Shown one piece after another: positions 48,945 through 56,995 of a stretch of DNA of 64,000 nt (its first letter is position 1; each line of letters begins with the position of its first letter). This DNA is from Deltaproteobacteria bacterium (lineage in GTDB: Bacteria; Myxococcota; Kuafuiibacteriia; Kuafuiibacteriales; Kuafuiibacteriaceae): assembly GCA_016703535.1 (NCBI GenBank), contig JADJBV010000001.1:5942001-6006000 (forward strand), written 5' to 3'. Under the pieces are notes generated by a model, which ran no database searches, was not told the origin of the DNA, and saw only the letters and a list, made by a program, of their open reading frames with translations. The translations under genes and the position numbers were made by a program.

Positions 48945-50177
48945 TCAGCTGGCCATGGCGCGATCGTAGAAGGCGCGGGCCGCCGCCAGGTCCTTGACCC
49001 CGTACATATCCAGGAGCTGAGCCTCGAGGATCGGATCGGTCTTGGCCAAGGTGATGGCGTCCGGGACTTGTTCGGCCGGCAGCAGTACGATCTTCACCGA
49101 ACGATCGAGGCGACGTTGGATCTCTGCGGCCGCTTCGTCGACGTCCTTCTGCGGGAAACCTTCGACCGCGAAGTTGTTGATCCAGGCCTGCATCATGGAG
49201 GCTGCGTCCTGCTTCTTGAGTTCGCCGGCCTTCTTTTCGTCGCCTTCCTGGTAGCGGAGCGGGCGATACATCATGTGCAGCGCGATCGGCGCGGAGTCGG
49301 CTGTCAACCTGGGTTGCAAGTGCAGGTTGACCAAGTCTCCCTCGGCCGTCACGCCCATCATCACTCGACCGCCGGCCCGGTTGTGGATCTTGAGGCGAGC
49401 GTCGGTGAACTTGATGGAGGCCGCGTCATCACCGAGGCCACGAGGTTCACTCTCCCAGACGATCCCCAGCGGCTCTCGGCCGAGGCGTTCGGCGGCGGCC
49501 AACAAGGTGGCGGCGTTGGCGCCGTGGATGGTGTTGAGCACGCCCTGCTCCCGGGGGTTCACGTCTTTGCCGTAGTTGGCTTTCATGAAGTCCCGGTCCG
49601 CCACACAGCCGTATTGCCAATAGTAGAAGAGGCCTTTGTCGGTCGGGACCGTGGATCCTTGGGTGTAGCCGATGACGTTCCGATCGTGGTCGGCGATGGC
49701 GATGGCGTGAAAGCCGTTGCCGTCGTCTCGGGTGCCCGTGTTGAAGTCCTTGAGGCGGGCCTTGATGTCCGCGATCGGCTCCCGTTCGTCGGGGTTGGGG
49801 AAACAATATTCGTAGAGCTTGAAGGCGCCGCCGGTCTTGAACGTCGCGACCGACGCCAACCGCCCGGGGAGTCGCTCCAAGTGGCCGATCAACTCGGCGG
49901 ACAGATCCATCTTGGCTTGGTGTTGAGGATTGGCGGCGGCCTTCGCGAGGGTCCAGGAGCCCAACACCTTCAGGAGGTGGTTGCCCAAAGCCCGATCGAC
50001 GCCCTGGACTTGGGGTGCCCCGACCGGTCCTTGCTGGACCCACTTGAGGGCCCCTGGATCGGCGAAGGAGGGCTGGATCGTGGCCGCTTCGGTCGCCGGG
50101 TTGGCGCCAGTGCCGCCCTGAATCGTGAGGGGTTTGGTGAGCGCCCGGGAAACCTCGGATAGGCCAGCCTTCCGCAT
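48945..50177 (-). CDS. Unrecognised protein, possibly GNAT-fold
   Basis: About 410 residues from ATG 50177 (an alternative at 50294 would run into the peroxiredoxin promoter). I do not recognise the family. The central part, FHAIAIADHDRNVIGYTQGS and the following FYYWQYGCVADRDF, has the strand-helix feel of a GNAT acyltransferase, but no acetyl-CoA loop is obvious. The C-terminal third is helical and charged (KKAGELKKQDAASMMQAW). No signal peptide or membrane segment. It is convergent with the kinase-TPR gene (14 bp between stops) and divergent from the peroxiredoxin gene. Confidence 0.75.
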   Translation of the reverse strand: MRKAGLSEVSRALTKPLTIQGGTGANPATEAATIQPSFADPGALKWVQQGPVGAPQVQGVDRALGNHLLKVLGSWTLAKAAANPQHQAKMDLSAELIGHLERLPGRLASVATFKTGGAFKLYEYCFPNPDEREPIADIKARLKDFNTGTRDDGNGFHAIAIADHDRNVIGYTQGSTVPTDKGLFYYWQYGCVADRDFMKANYGKDVNPREQGVLNTIHGANAATLLAAAERLGREPLGIVWESEPRGLGDDAASIKFTDARLKIHNRAGGRVMMGVTAEGDLVNLHLQPRLTADSAPIALHMMYRPLRYQEGDEKKAGELKKQDAASMMQAWINNFAVEGFPQKDVDEAAAEIQRRLDRSVKIVLLPAEQVPDAITLAKTDPILEAQLLDMYGVKDLAAARAFYDRAMAS

Positions 50178-50259
50178 GGGGGAAATGTCGGCGAATGTCC
50201 TCCCCGGAGGCAAGTCACCGTTTGTCGATTCAGGCCGTTGTCGCGTAGGAAGAGATCGC

Positions 50260-50344
50260 ACCGCCGCGTTGTTGCATTTGCGACGCATTATCAATTTATC
50301 AAAACCGGGGGCCCCAAGGGTCCTCGCCCAACGAAGGAACCAAC
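50260..50344 (+). promoter_or_regulatory. AT-rich promoter region before peroxiredoxin gene
   Basis: This is the most AT-rich stretch of the 167-bp gap between divergent genes. TTGCAT (50272-50277) with a poor -10 candidate TTTATC (50295-50300) 17 bases later is a possible sigma-70 promoter, and a repeated TATCAA half-site (about 50289-50302) could be an operator. GAAGGA about 8 bases before ATG 50345 is the ribosome site. Confidence 0.35.
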
Positions 50345-50947
50345 ATGTCTTCTCTCGTCGCCAAGCCCGCTCCCGACTTCACCTGCGCCGCCGTCCTCCC
50401 GAACGGTGAGATCGCCGAAAACTTCCGGCTCTCCACGGCCATCAAAGGCAAATACGCCGCGTTGGTCTTCTACCCCCTCGACTTCACCTTCGTCTGCCCC
50501 TCCGAGTTGATCGCCCTCGATCACCGGGTCGAGGCCCTCAAGGAGCGGAACGTCGAGGTCATCGCCATCTCGATCGACTCCCAGTTCACCCACGCCGCCT
50601 GGCGCAAGACCGCCGTCGACGCCGGCGGGATCGGCGCCGTCCGCTACACGATGGCCGCTGACGTCAAGCACGAGATCGCCAAGGCCTACGGCGTGGAGCA
50701 CGCCGACGGCGTCGCTTTGCGGGGAACCTTCGTGATCGATCGCCAAGGCATCGTTCGGGTGGGTGTGGTGCACGATCTCCCGATCGGCCGCGACATGGAC
50801 GAGCTGATCCGAGTGGTCGACGCCATCCAGTTCAACGAGAAGCACGGCGAAGTGTGCCCGGCCGGTTGGAAAAAGGGCGACGCCGGCATGAAGGCCGACG
50901 CCGCGGGCGTGGCCAGCTACCTGGCCCAACACAGCAAGAGCCTGTGA
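50345..50947 (+). CDS. Typical 2-Cys peroxiredoxin (AhpC/Prx1 type)
   Basis: 200 residues. The peroxidatic Cys is Cys51 in FYPLDFTFVCPSE, with the conserved Thr and Pro around it; the resolving Cys is in GEVCPAGW near residue 171. Two-Cys peroxiredoxins reduce hydrogen peroxide and organic peroxides, usually recycled by thioredoxin or AhpF, neither of which is visible here. GGTG (residues about 95-110 in other members) is not obvious, so sensitivity to hyperoxidation is not predicted. Cytosolic, with no signal peptide. It appears to be a single-gene transcript with its own upstream AT-rich region. Confidence 0.96.
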   Translation: MSSLVAKPAPDFTCAAVLPNGEIAENFRLSTAIKGKYAALVFYPLDFTFVCPSELIALDHRVEALKERNVEVIAISIDSQFTHAAWRKTAVDAGGIGAVRYTMAADVKHEIAKAYGVEHADGVALRGTFVIDRQGIVRVGVVHDLPIGRDMDELIRVVDAIQFNEKHGEVCPAGWKKGDAGMKADAAGVASYLAQHSKSL

Positions 50948-51070
50948 TCGGGGCGTAGAGGCCAAAGCGGGTGACGTCGCCGCGGCCCCCCCCTCGGCGG
51001 GCAGAGCGACGAACACCCACCCGCTCCTGCTGGGGTGACTGAACTCGGCGGTCGCGCTACAAGCCGGTCA

Positions 51071-52663
51071 ATGATCCAAAAGTGGGCGACCGTGATTTGC
51101 TGCGCCGCTCTGCTTTGGACGCAGGGCTGCGCCGACCAGGTCGAACCCGACGCCGCCGTTACCGATGCCAGTGCCGATGCAGGACCTGGTCGTGATGGTG
51201 CGTTCGCCGACGCCGAACCGATCGACGCTGCACCCATCGACGCCGAAGTTCTCGACGCCGCACCCCTCGACGCCGAAATCGTCGACGCCACCGACCTCGA
51301 CGCTGGGTTCGATGCCGGGACGTTCGATGCCGGCGACGATGCGGGCGCGCCCGACTCCGGGCCGCCGCCGTTTCGAACCGCGTTTCAGGTCGTCACCGCC
51401 TCCGACACGTCGTGCGCGCTGTTCGAGGACGGCCAAGTGAAGTGTTGGGGTTCGCTGCGCACCACGCCGGCCTCCACCTTCGGGCGCACGCCCGGCACGA
51501 TGGGAGTGAACCTCCCCTATTTGGATCTCGGCGCCGGGGCCCGGGTGGTCCGTCTCTTCTCGGGCCAAAACGGGATCTGCGGGACCCTCGAGACCGGGGC
51601 GCTCCGCTGCTTCGGCGACAACACCTATCGGCAGCTGGGCTTCGTCGGCTCGGGCGCCCTCAGCTCGGCGACCGTGCCGCCCCCGGTCGATCTCGGTCCG
51701 ACCCGCACCGCAACCGCGGTTTCGATGGGCTGGACCCACACCTGCGCGCTCCTCGACGATCGCTCGGTGGTCTGTTTTGGTGCGGGCGGCGTGGGGGAGA
51801 CCGGCCAAGGGATGACCGGGACCTCGTCAACGCCGAGGCCAGTCGACCTCGGCGCGGGTCGAACGGCCAAAGCGATCGACGCCGACGGCTACTTCGGCTG
51901 CGCGATCCTCGACAACGACGCGCTCAAGTGTTGGGGCGCCAACGGCAACAGCTCCAGCGATACTTCGCTCATCGGCGGCCAACTCGGCACCGGCGACACC
52001 CGGGCCCGGGGCAACGAGCCGAACGAGATGGGCGACAACTTGCTCGAGATCGACCTCGGTACCAATCCCGCGACCACCCAAAGGTGGCAGGTCAAAGCGG
52101 TGAGCACCGGAATCACCCGGACCTGCGCCTTGCTCGAAAACGATCGACTCAAGTGTTTCGGTCGCAACGACGGAGCGCCCGACGTGTTGGGCACGGGCGA
52201 CAACGTCTCCTGGGGCAGCGCAGCCAACCTGATCGGCGACGCAATGCCGTTCATCGATCTCGGCGTGGACCCGCTCACCACCCAACCTTGGCGAGTGAAG
52301 AAGATCGCGGTCGGCGACACCATGACCTGTGCCCTCTTGGCCAACGATCGGCTGAAGTGTTGGGGCGCCGGCGCCCTGGGCAGCACCGGCACGGGGAGCA
52401 ACGTTCGCCTGGGCGACATGCCGAGCGAAATGGGCGACGCCCTCCCCTTCCTCGACCTGGGCACCAACCCAGCGACCAACCAACCCTGGCGAGTCCTACA
52501 AATCAGTTGCGGCAAGAACCACAGCTGCGCGGTCCTCGAGGGCAACCGGGTCAAGTGTTGGGGCTACAACAACCTTGGCCAGCTCGGCCTCGAAGACAAC
52601 CAAAACCGCGGCGACAACCCCGACGAGATGGGCGACCTCTTGCCGCTCGTCCAGCTGCAGTGA
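51071..52663 (+). CDS. RCC1-repeat surface lipoprotein
   Basis: 530 residues from ATG 51071. MIQKWATVICCAALLWTQGC is a lipoprotein signal peptide ending in the lipobox Cys. Next comes a spacer of about 75 residues made of Asp/Ala-rich repeats (DAAPIDAEVLDAAPLDAE), then seven RCC1/BNR-like blade units, each with a Cys pair in the pattern CALL-x(6)-KCWG (for example DGQVKCWG, NDRLKCFG, GNRVKCWG). RCC1-like propellers in bacteria are extracellular and often adhesive or ligand-binding; the paired cysteines probably form disulfides on the cell surface. GTG 51035 is an alternative start but would put 12 residues before the signal peptide. Confidence 0.9.
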   Translation: MIQKWATVICCAALLWTQGCADQVEPDAAVTDASADAGPGRDGAFADAEPIDAAPIDAEVLDAAPLDAEIVDATDLDAGFDAGTFDAGDDAGAPDSGPPPFRTAFQVVTASDTSCALFEDGQVKCWGSLRTTPASTFGRTPGTMGVNLPYLDLGAGARVVRLFSGQNGICGTLETGALRCFGDNTYRQLGFVGSGALSSATVPPPVDLGPTRTATAVSMGWTHTCALLDDRSVVCFGAGGVGETGQGMTGTSSTPRPVDLGAGRTAKAIDADGYFGCAILDNDALKCWGANGNSSSDTSLIGGQLGTGDTRARGNEPNEMGDNLLEIDLGTNPATTQRWQVKAVSTGITRTCALLENDRLKCFGRNDGAPDVLGTGDNVSWGSAANLIGDAMPFIDLGVDPLTTQPWRVKKIAVGDTMTCALLANDRLKCWGAGALGSTGTGSNVRLGDMPSEMGDALPFLDLGTNPATNQPWRVLQISCGKNHSCAVLEGNRVKCWGYNNLGQLGLEDNQNRGDNPDEMGDLLPLVQLQ

Positions 52664-52684
52664 CCTCACACGCCGGGGGTTCGA

Positions 52685-53089
52685 CTACAGGCGCCTCGAG
52701 CGCAACCGGCGCCCCAGGGCCCACGCCGCCAGCGCAGCGATGGCGCCGTACACCAGGTAAGCGGCCACCAGCAGGAGCATCACCTCCTGGCCGACCCGCC
52801 CGAGATAACGCCATTGACCCGCCACGGTGCTGACCACGCCGGGAACTCCCAGCACAAGGACCGACGCCGCCACGATCGCGGCCACGTGCGCCAGCCCCCC
52901 GCCCACCCCACCTGCACGCAGCCCAGGGACGAGGGGCGCCAGGACCGCCAACCCGCCGACCAAAAGCGAGAGGGCGCGGGGATAAGGCGAATCGAAGAGC
53001 AGGACCCCCGTGACGATCGAGATCAACAAAACGCCGTAGCTCCCCAAAGCGAGCCCGAAGGTCCGGGACCAAGGCGGCGCCAACTTCAC
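52685..53089 (-). CDS. Small polytopic membrane protein of unknown function
   Basis: 134 residues with four likely membrane helices: about residues 10-31 (FGLALGSYGVLLISIVTGVL), 39-55, 66-86 (AHVAAIVAASVLVLGVPGVV) and 100-123. The C-terminus is Arg-rich (GRRLRSRRL), placing it on the cytoplasmic side. I do not recognise the family. It follows aguA by 83 bp on the same strand and may be co-transcribed, with no evidence of a shared role. Confidence 0.65.
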   Translation of the reverse strand: MKLAPPWSRTFGLALGSYGVLLISIVTGVLLFDSPYPRALSLLVGGLAVLAPLVPGLRAGGVGGGLAHVAAIVAASVLVLGVPGVVSTVAGQWRYLGRVGQEVMLLLVAAYLVYGAIAALAAWALGRRLRSRRL

Positions 53090-53172
53090 AGCAACTCACC
53101 CGAGCGTTCCTGGTGTTTGGTGTCCGATCCCATGGCCGCGGATCCTGGCATGGTGGGCGCTACAGAGCGGCG

Positions 53173-54243
53173 CTAAAAACGGGGCTCTTGTTGGGTCAGG
53201 CAGTGGATCGAGCCGAGGCCCCAGATCAGGGCCCGGCAGTCGACGCCAACCACTTCCCGCTTTGGCAAGTTGGCTTGCAAAATCTCCAGGGCCCGGCGGT
53301 CGTTCTTCTTGTGCCCGTAGGTCGGCACCAACAACGCGCCGTTGACGAAGTAGAAGTTCAGGTAGGTGGCGGGCACCCGCTGGCCTTCGATCTCCACCCG
53401 CCCCGGCATGGGCAACTTGACGATCCGGAAAGGGCGACCGTCTTGGTCCCGGGCCGCCTCCAGCATTTGCAAGTTGTCTTGCAGGAGATGGTAGTTGTCG
53501 TCCTGCGGGTCGTCTTCCAGGCCGATGGCCACCGTCCGCGGATCCAGGAAGCGGGCCAGGTCGTCGATGTGACCGTCGGTGTCGTCGCCGACGATGCCTT
53601 GGCCCAACCAGACCACGTGGGACTGGCCGTAGTAGTCGCACAGGAAACGTTCGATCTGCTTTTGCCCCAGGCCCGGGTTGCGGTTGGGGTTGAGCAGGCA
53701 AGAGGTGGTGGTCAACACCGTACCTTTGCCGTTGAAGTCGACCGAACCGCCCTCCATGACGATGCCCGGCTCGAAGACCGGTAGCTCCCGCTCGGCGGCG
53801 ACTTGCGTGGGGACCACGTCATCGTCGCCCCAGGGCGGGTACTTGCCGCCCCAAGCGTTGAAGCCCCAGTCGACCACCGCCGCCCGCTGTTTGCCGCGCC
53901 CCGGCTTGAGCACGAAGGCCGGCCCGTGGTCTCGGCACCAACACTCGTTGGTCTTGATCCGGTGAAAGTGCACCGCATCCAACGGCACCCGGTGCTCCCG
54001 CAAGACAACTTGCACCAGCCGCTCCCAGTTTCCGTTGGGCACGTTGATCTCGACCCGCTCCCGCTTGCCGATCTGCCGCACGATCTCGGCCAGGTTGGGC
54101 AAGATGGTGTGGTAGCGATCCGGGAAGGAGATGCCTTCGGGGCGGGGCCAACTCAGCCAGGTGCCGCGATGAGGCGCCCACTCGGGCGGGAAGTGGTAGC
54201 CCAAGGCCTTGGGCGTCTTGGCCGGCCGCTTAAGTTTGGCCAT
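53173..54243 (-). CDS. aguA: Agmatine deiminase (agmatine iminohydrolase)
   Basis: 356 residues, close to the usual 365. Hallmarks in order: ETW-like GTWLSWPRPEGISFP, TNECWCRDHGPAFV, EGGSVDFNGKGT, CLLNPNRNP, GDDTDGHIDDLARF, and the catalytic Cys near the C-terminus in GSIHCLTQQ. The enzyme converts agmatine to N-carbamoylputrescine and ammonia, the substrate of the neighbouring AguB. The same fold includes bacterial peptidylarginine deiminases, but the partner gene favours agmatine. ATG 54243 is chosen since it overlaps the end of aguB by 14 bp and begins MAKLKRPAK; the open frame upstream is shadow. Three palindrome copies occur in this one gene. Confidence 0.92.
   Translation of the reverse strand: MAKLKRPAKTPKALGYHFPPEWAPHRGTWLSWPRPEGISFPDRYHTILPNLAEIVRQIGKRERVEINVPNGNWERLVQVVLREHRVPLDAVHFHRIKTNECWCRDHGPAFVLKPGRGKQRAAVVDWGFNAWGGKYPPWGDDDVVPTQVAAERELPVFEPGIVMEGGSVDFNGKGTVLTTTSCLLNPNRNPGLGQKQIERFLCDYYGQSHVVWLGQGIVGDDTDGHIDDLARFLDPRTVAIGLEDDPQDDNYHLLQDNLQMLEAARDQDGRPFRIVKLPMPGRVEIEGQRVPATYLNFYFVNGALLVPTYGHKKNDRRALEILQANLPKREVVGVDCRALIWGLGSIHCLTQQEPRF
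53265..53278. repeat. Palindrome copy 10
   Basis: Spacer TTGG, in aguA; encodes LQANLP. Confidence 0.85.
53469..53482. repeat. Palindrome copy 11
   Basis: Spacer TTGT, in aguA; encodes LQDNLQ. Confidence 0.85.
54000..54013. repeat. Palindrome copy 12
   Basis: Spacer ACAA, in aguA; encodes VQVVLR. Third copy within 750 bp. Confidence 0.85.
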
Positions 54244-55183
54244 GGCCCAAAAACCGCTGGGTGATGCCGCCGTAAGCGTCGATGCGCCGATCCCGCAGGA
54301 ACGGCCAGTGGGTCCGAGCGAACTCGACCAGGTCGAGATCGCAGGGGACCACCAAAACCTGCTCCCGATCCACCGAAGCCCGGGCCAAGATCTTGCCGTT
54401 GGGCGCCGAAACAAAGGACTGGCCCCAGAACTGGATGCCGTCCGGGTTCACCGGCTTCTTTTTGGTGTCCAGGATCAACTCGTGGCCGATGCGGTTGGGC
54501 GCACAGACGAAACAGCCGTTGGCCACCGCGTGGGAACGCTGCATCAACTCCCAGGAGTCGTGTTGGTCCTGCCCGTATTCGGCCTTTTCGCTGGGGTGCC
54601 AGCCGATGGCGGTCGGGTAGAACAAGATCTCGGCCCCGGCCATGGCGGTGAGGCGGGCGCCCTCCGGGAACCACTGATCCCAGCAGATCAAGGTGCCGAT
54701 GCGGCCCTTTTTGGTGTCGAAGGCCCGAAAGCCAAGATCTCCAGGCGTGAAGTAAAACTTCTCGTAGTAGAGCGGATCGTCGGGGATGTGCATCTTCCGG
54801 TACATCCCGGCCAAGCTGCCGTCGGCGTCCAAGATCACCGCGGTGTTGTGGTAGAGGCCGGCGGCCCGACGCTCGAAGAGGGAGCCGATGATCACCACGC
54901 CATACTTCTTGGCGAGTTTGCTGAGGGCTTCGGTGCTGGGCCCGGGGATGGGCTCGGCCACCTGGAAGAAGCGGTGGTCTTCCACCTGACAGAAGTACTG
55001 GCTGGTGAAGAGCTCCTGGGTGCAGATGATGTCAGCGCCCTTCTTGGCGGCGGCCTCCACCAGGGCCAGCTGCCGGGCCAAGTTTTCTTGGGCTTTGTCG
55101 GTGCAGGCCATTTGGGTCAAGCCGACGTTGACCGTCCGGCTGGAGGCCTTTTTGGAGGCTGATTTCGAGGTTTTTTTGGCCAC
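54230..55183 (-). CDS. aguB: N-carbamoylputrescine amidohydrolase
   Basis: 317 residues of the nitrilase superfamily. The catalytic Glu-Lys-Cys triad is visible in CTQELF, YRKMHIPDD and LICWDQWFPE. The motif AIGWHPSEKAEYG and substrate-site HDSW are typical of the plant-type AguB branch. It hydrolyses N-carbamoylputrescine to putrescine, CO2 and ammonia, completing the arginine-decarboxylase route to polyamines with the downstream aguA. GTG at 55183 (VAKKTSKSASKKASS) is the likely start: a Lys/Ser-rich N-terminal tail of about 17 residues precedes VNVGLTQMAC. Divergent from the methyltransferase gene; a bulged GC hairpin lies at about 55198-55219 in its leader. Confidence 0.93.
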   Translation of the reverse strand: MAKKTSKSASKKASSRTVNVGLTQMACTDKAQENLARQLALVEAAAKKGADIICTQELFTSQYFCQVEDHRFFQVAEPIPGPSTEALSKLAKKYGVVIIGSLFERRAAGLYHNTAVILDADGSLAGMYRKMHIPDDPLYYEKFYFTPGDLGFRAFDTKKGRIGTLICWDQWFPEGARLTAMAGAEILFYPTAIGWHPSEKAEYGQDQHDSWELMQRSHAVANGCFVCAPNRIGHELILDTKKKPVNPDGIQFWGQSFVSAPNGKILARASVDREQVLVVPCDLDLVEFARTHWPFLRDRRIDAYGGITQRFLGHGQT

Positions 55184-55314
55184 TGGGTTCGCTCTGACGC
55201 TCCGCCCGAGGGGCGAGCGCCGAGGGTCGATAACGTCCGCTGCGCGATCGGTCAAGGTCAGGCCCCGCGGGGCTCGGCATTGACCTGGGCAGGCGCCCGG
55301 ACCAGGAAGGTCGG

Positions 55315-56373
55315 GTGAGCGACGACGTCGAACGCGTTGGCCAACACTGGGATCAGGTCCAGCGCGACGTCCAGGCGGGCCGAACCCCGCCGCGCACCCG
55401 CTGGTGGGAGAGCCCGACCGTACGCCAACACCTCAACCGGCTGCTGGCGCCGGGCGCGGGCGACGGGATCGACGAAGGCCTGACCCAACGGGCCCGCCAG
55501 CGCCTCACCGAACGAGGACTCCCCGCGGACCGTCCCTTGCCCCGGGGGATCTCGGTGGGCGGCGGCCAAGGCATCAAAGAGATGTTGTTGCTGAAGGCCA
55601 ACTTGGTGGCGCACCTCGAGCTTTACGAGTTGTCCGAAGCCCGCATCGCCGACGGCCAGGCTCGCGCCCAAGCCGAAGGACTCTCGGACCGCCTGCGGTT
55701 CATCAAGGGGGACGCCCTCCAGGAGGCCCGCGGCCCCTACGACTTGGTGCACTGGAACAACTCGCTGCACCACATGCTCGACGTCGATCAGGCGTTGGCG
55801 TGGAGCCACCGGGTGCTCGCCCCGGGGGGCATGTTCTACATGGACGACTTCGTGGGGCCGACCCGCTTTCAATGGTCAACGGCGAGCCTGAAGGTGGCCA
55901 CTGCCCTCCGCTCTCGCCTGCCGGAGCGGTACCTCCGGGATCCGCGGCGCCCGGGACAACAACTCGCCAAGGTGGTGCGCCGCCCGAACCCGGAGACCTT
56001 GGCCCGTCACGACCCGTCGGAGGCGGCCCAGTCCGGCCGGATCCTCTCGGCGGTGCGGACCTGGTTCCCCGACGCCGAGATCCTGCCCACCGGCGGGATC
56101 GTCTACAACTTGGTGTTGTCGGACGTCTTGGCCAACTTCGACGAAGCCGAGCCGGCGGATCGGGCCCGACTCGAGCAGCTGCTCGACCTGGATTGGGCCC
56201 TGACCCAAGTGCCGGGCCTCGAGACCCACTACGCCATCGCCTTGGCCTTCAAGGGGGGGCCGCCCGCGGCCTGGCGCACTTGGTCGCTGCGGGGGCAACG
56301 GGCGATCGAGGAGGGTGAAGCCGAACTTCGAAGGCAGGCCCAGCGCCTCCGGGGCCGGCTCAAGCGGCGCTGA
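55315..56373 (+). CDS. Class I SAM-dependent methyltransferase
   Basis: 352 residues from GTG 55315, with AGGAAGG upstream. ISVGGGQGIKEMLLL near residue 79-93 is the glycine-rich SAM loop, HLELYELSEARI its acidic end, FIKGDALQE motif II, and DLVHWNNSLHHMLD followed by VLAPGGMFYMDDFVG motifs III-IV. Methyltransferase_11/25-like; the acceptor is not predictable. The extra C-terminal 150 residues are helical and basic (RRQAQRLRGRLKRR). A perfect 11-bp inverted repeat follows directly on the stop. Confidence 0.85.
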   Translation: MSDDVERVGQHWDQVQRDVQAGRTPPRTRWWESPTVRQHLNRLLAPGAGDGIDEGLTQRARQRLTERGLPADRPLPRGISVGGGQGIKEMLLLKANLVAHLELYELSEARIADGQARAQAEGLSDRLRFIKGDALQEARGPYDLVHWNNSLHHMLDVDQALAWSHRVLAPGGMFYMDDFVGPTRFQWSTASLKVATALRSRLPERYLRDPRRPGQQLAKVVRRPNPETLARHDPSEAAQSGRILSAVRTWFPDAEILPTGGIVYNLVLSDVLANFDEAEPADRARLEQLLDLDWALTQVPGLETHYAIALAFKGGPPAAWRTWSLRGQRAIEEGEAELRRQAQRLRGRLKRR

Positions 56374-56405
56374 CGTCCGTCCGGAATCCGGACGCCGGAC
56401 GGACG
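56374..56405 (+). terminator. Perfect 11-bp inverted repeat after methyltransferase gene
   Basis: CGTCCGTCCGG (56374-56384) pairs with CCGGACGGACG (56395-56405) across a 10-base loop, beginning at the base after the stop codon. There is no T tract, so it may be a GC-rich stem terminator or mRNA-end stabiliser. AATCCGGACG in the loop recurs about 25 bp downstream. Confidence 0.55.
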
Positions 56406-56495
56406 ATCTGCGAAATCCGGACGAATTCGAGCCAAAAGCGGGGGCGGAATGGCCCGGCGGCGGTTGGCATCCGGGTTGCTCTTGCTCTTGGCGCC

Positions 56496-56939
56496 ATGCA
56501 CATCGGACCCGACGAAAACACCCCGCCCTACGGAACCCCCAGCCCCTTCCTGACCAAAAGCGGCGAGCTCCTCCCGGTCACGCTGGTGCTGATCGCGTCC
56601 CGGCTGATCGAGGGCCTAACCGGCCAAACGGAGCTCGGCATTCAAGAGGGCCAAGTTCGATCGGTGGGCGAACCCAGTTATCGGCGCCTGGACTGCGATC
56701 GGCGAGCCCTGGCCTACGTGCGGATCCGGCCCAAACACGGCTTCGTCCGGGTCGACGTGTCGGGGTTGTGGGCGGTGCCGCGACCCACGCCGCTGCTGCA
56801 CCCCCGGGCCATGGGCCAGGTGGTGCTCTTGCTCCGCCAAAAGGAGGACGTGGACGAGGCCCTCCGGTACCTCGGCCAAGCGGTCCGCGCCACCCGGCGG
56901 GCCCTGACGCCGGCCCGAGGAGGCGGCACGATTCAGTGA
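56496..56939 (+). CDS. Hypothetical protein, 147 residues
   Basis: I do not recognise it. It begins MHIGPDENTPPYG, has a short hydrophobic helix PVTLVLIASRLIEGL (residues about 27-41), a beta-rich middle (YVRIRPKHGFVRVDVSGLW) and an amphipathic helical end (EDVDEALRYLGQAVRATRRAL). No Shine-Dalgarno is evident before ATG 56496. It ends 56 bp before the lipoprotein gene on the same strand, in a different frame from the open frame that extends that lipoprotein upstream, and its coding look is better than that of the competing frame. Confidence 0.5.
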   Translation: MHIGPDENTPPYGTPSPFLTKSGELLPVTLVLIASRLIEGLTGQTELGIQEGQVRSVGEPSYRRLDCDRRALAYVRIRPKHGFVRVDVSGLWAVPRPTPLLHPRAMGQVVLLLRQKEDVDEALRYLGQAVRATRRALTPARGGGTIQ

Positions 56940-56995
56940 GGGCGCCCACCCTGAAGAACGTCGCTGGATTGGGGCCCAGGCGGGCACCAACGGGC

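Noticed and set aside
56315..56995. Upstream extension of the 56996 lipoprotein gene
   Set aside because: It would bury the signal peptide and lipobox and overlap a methyltransferase gene and a better-looking frame.
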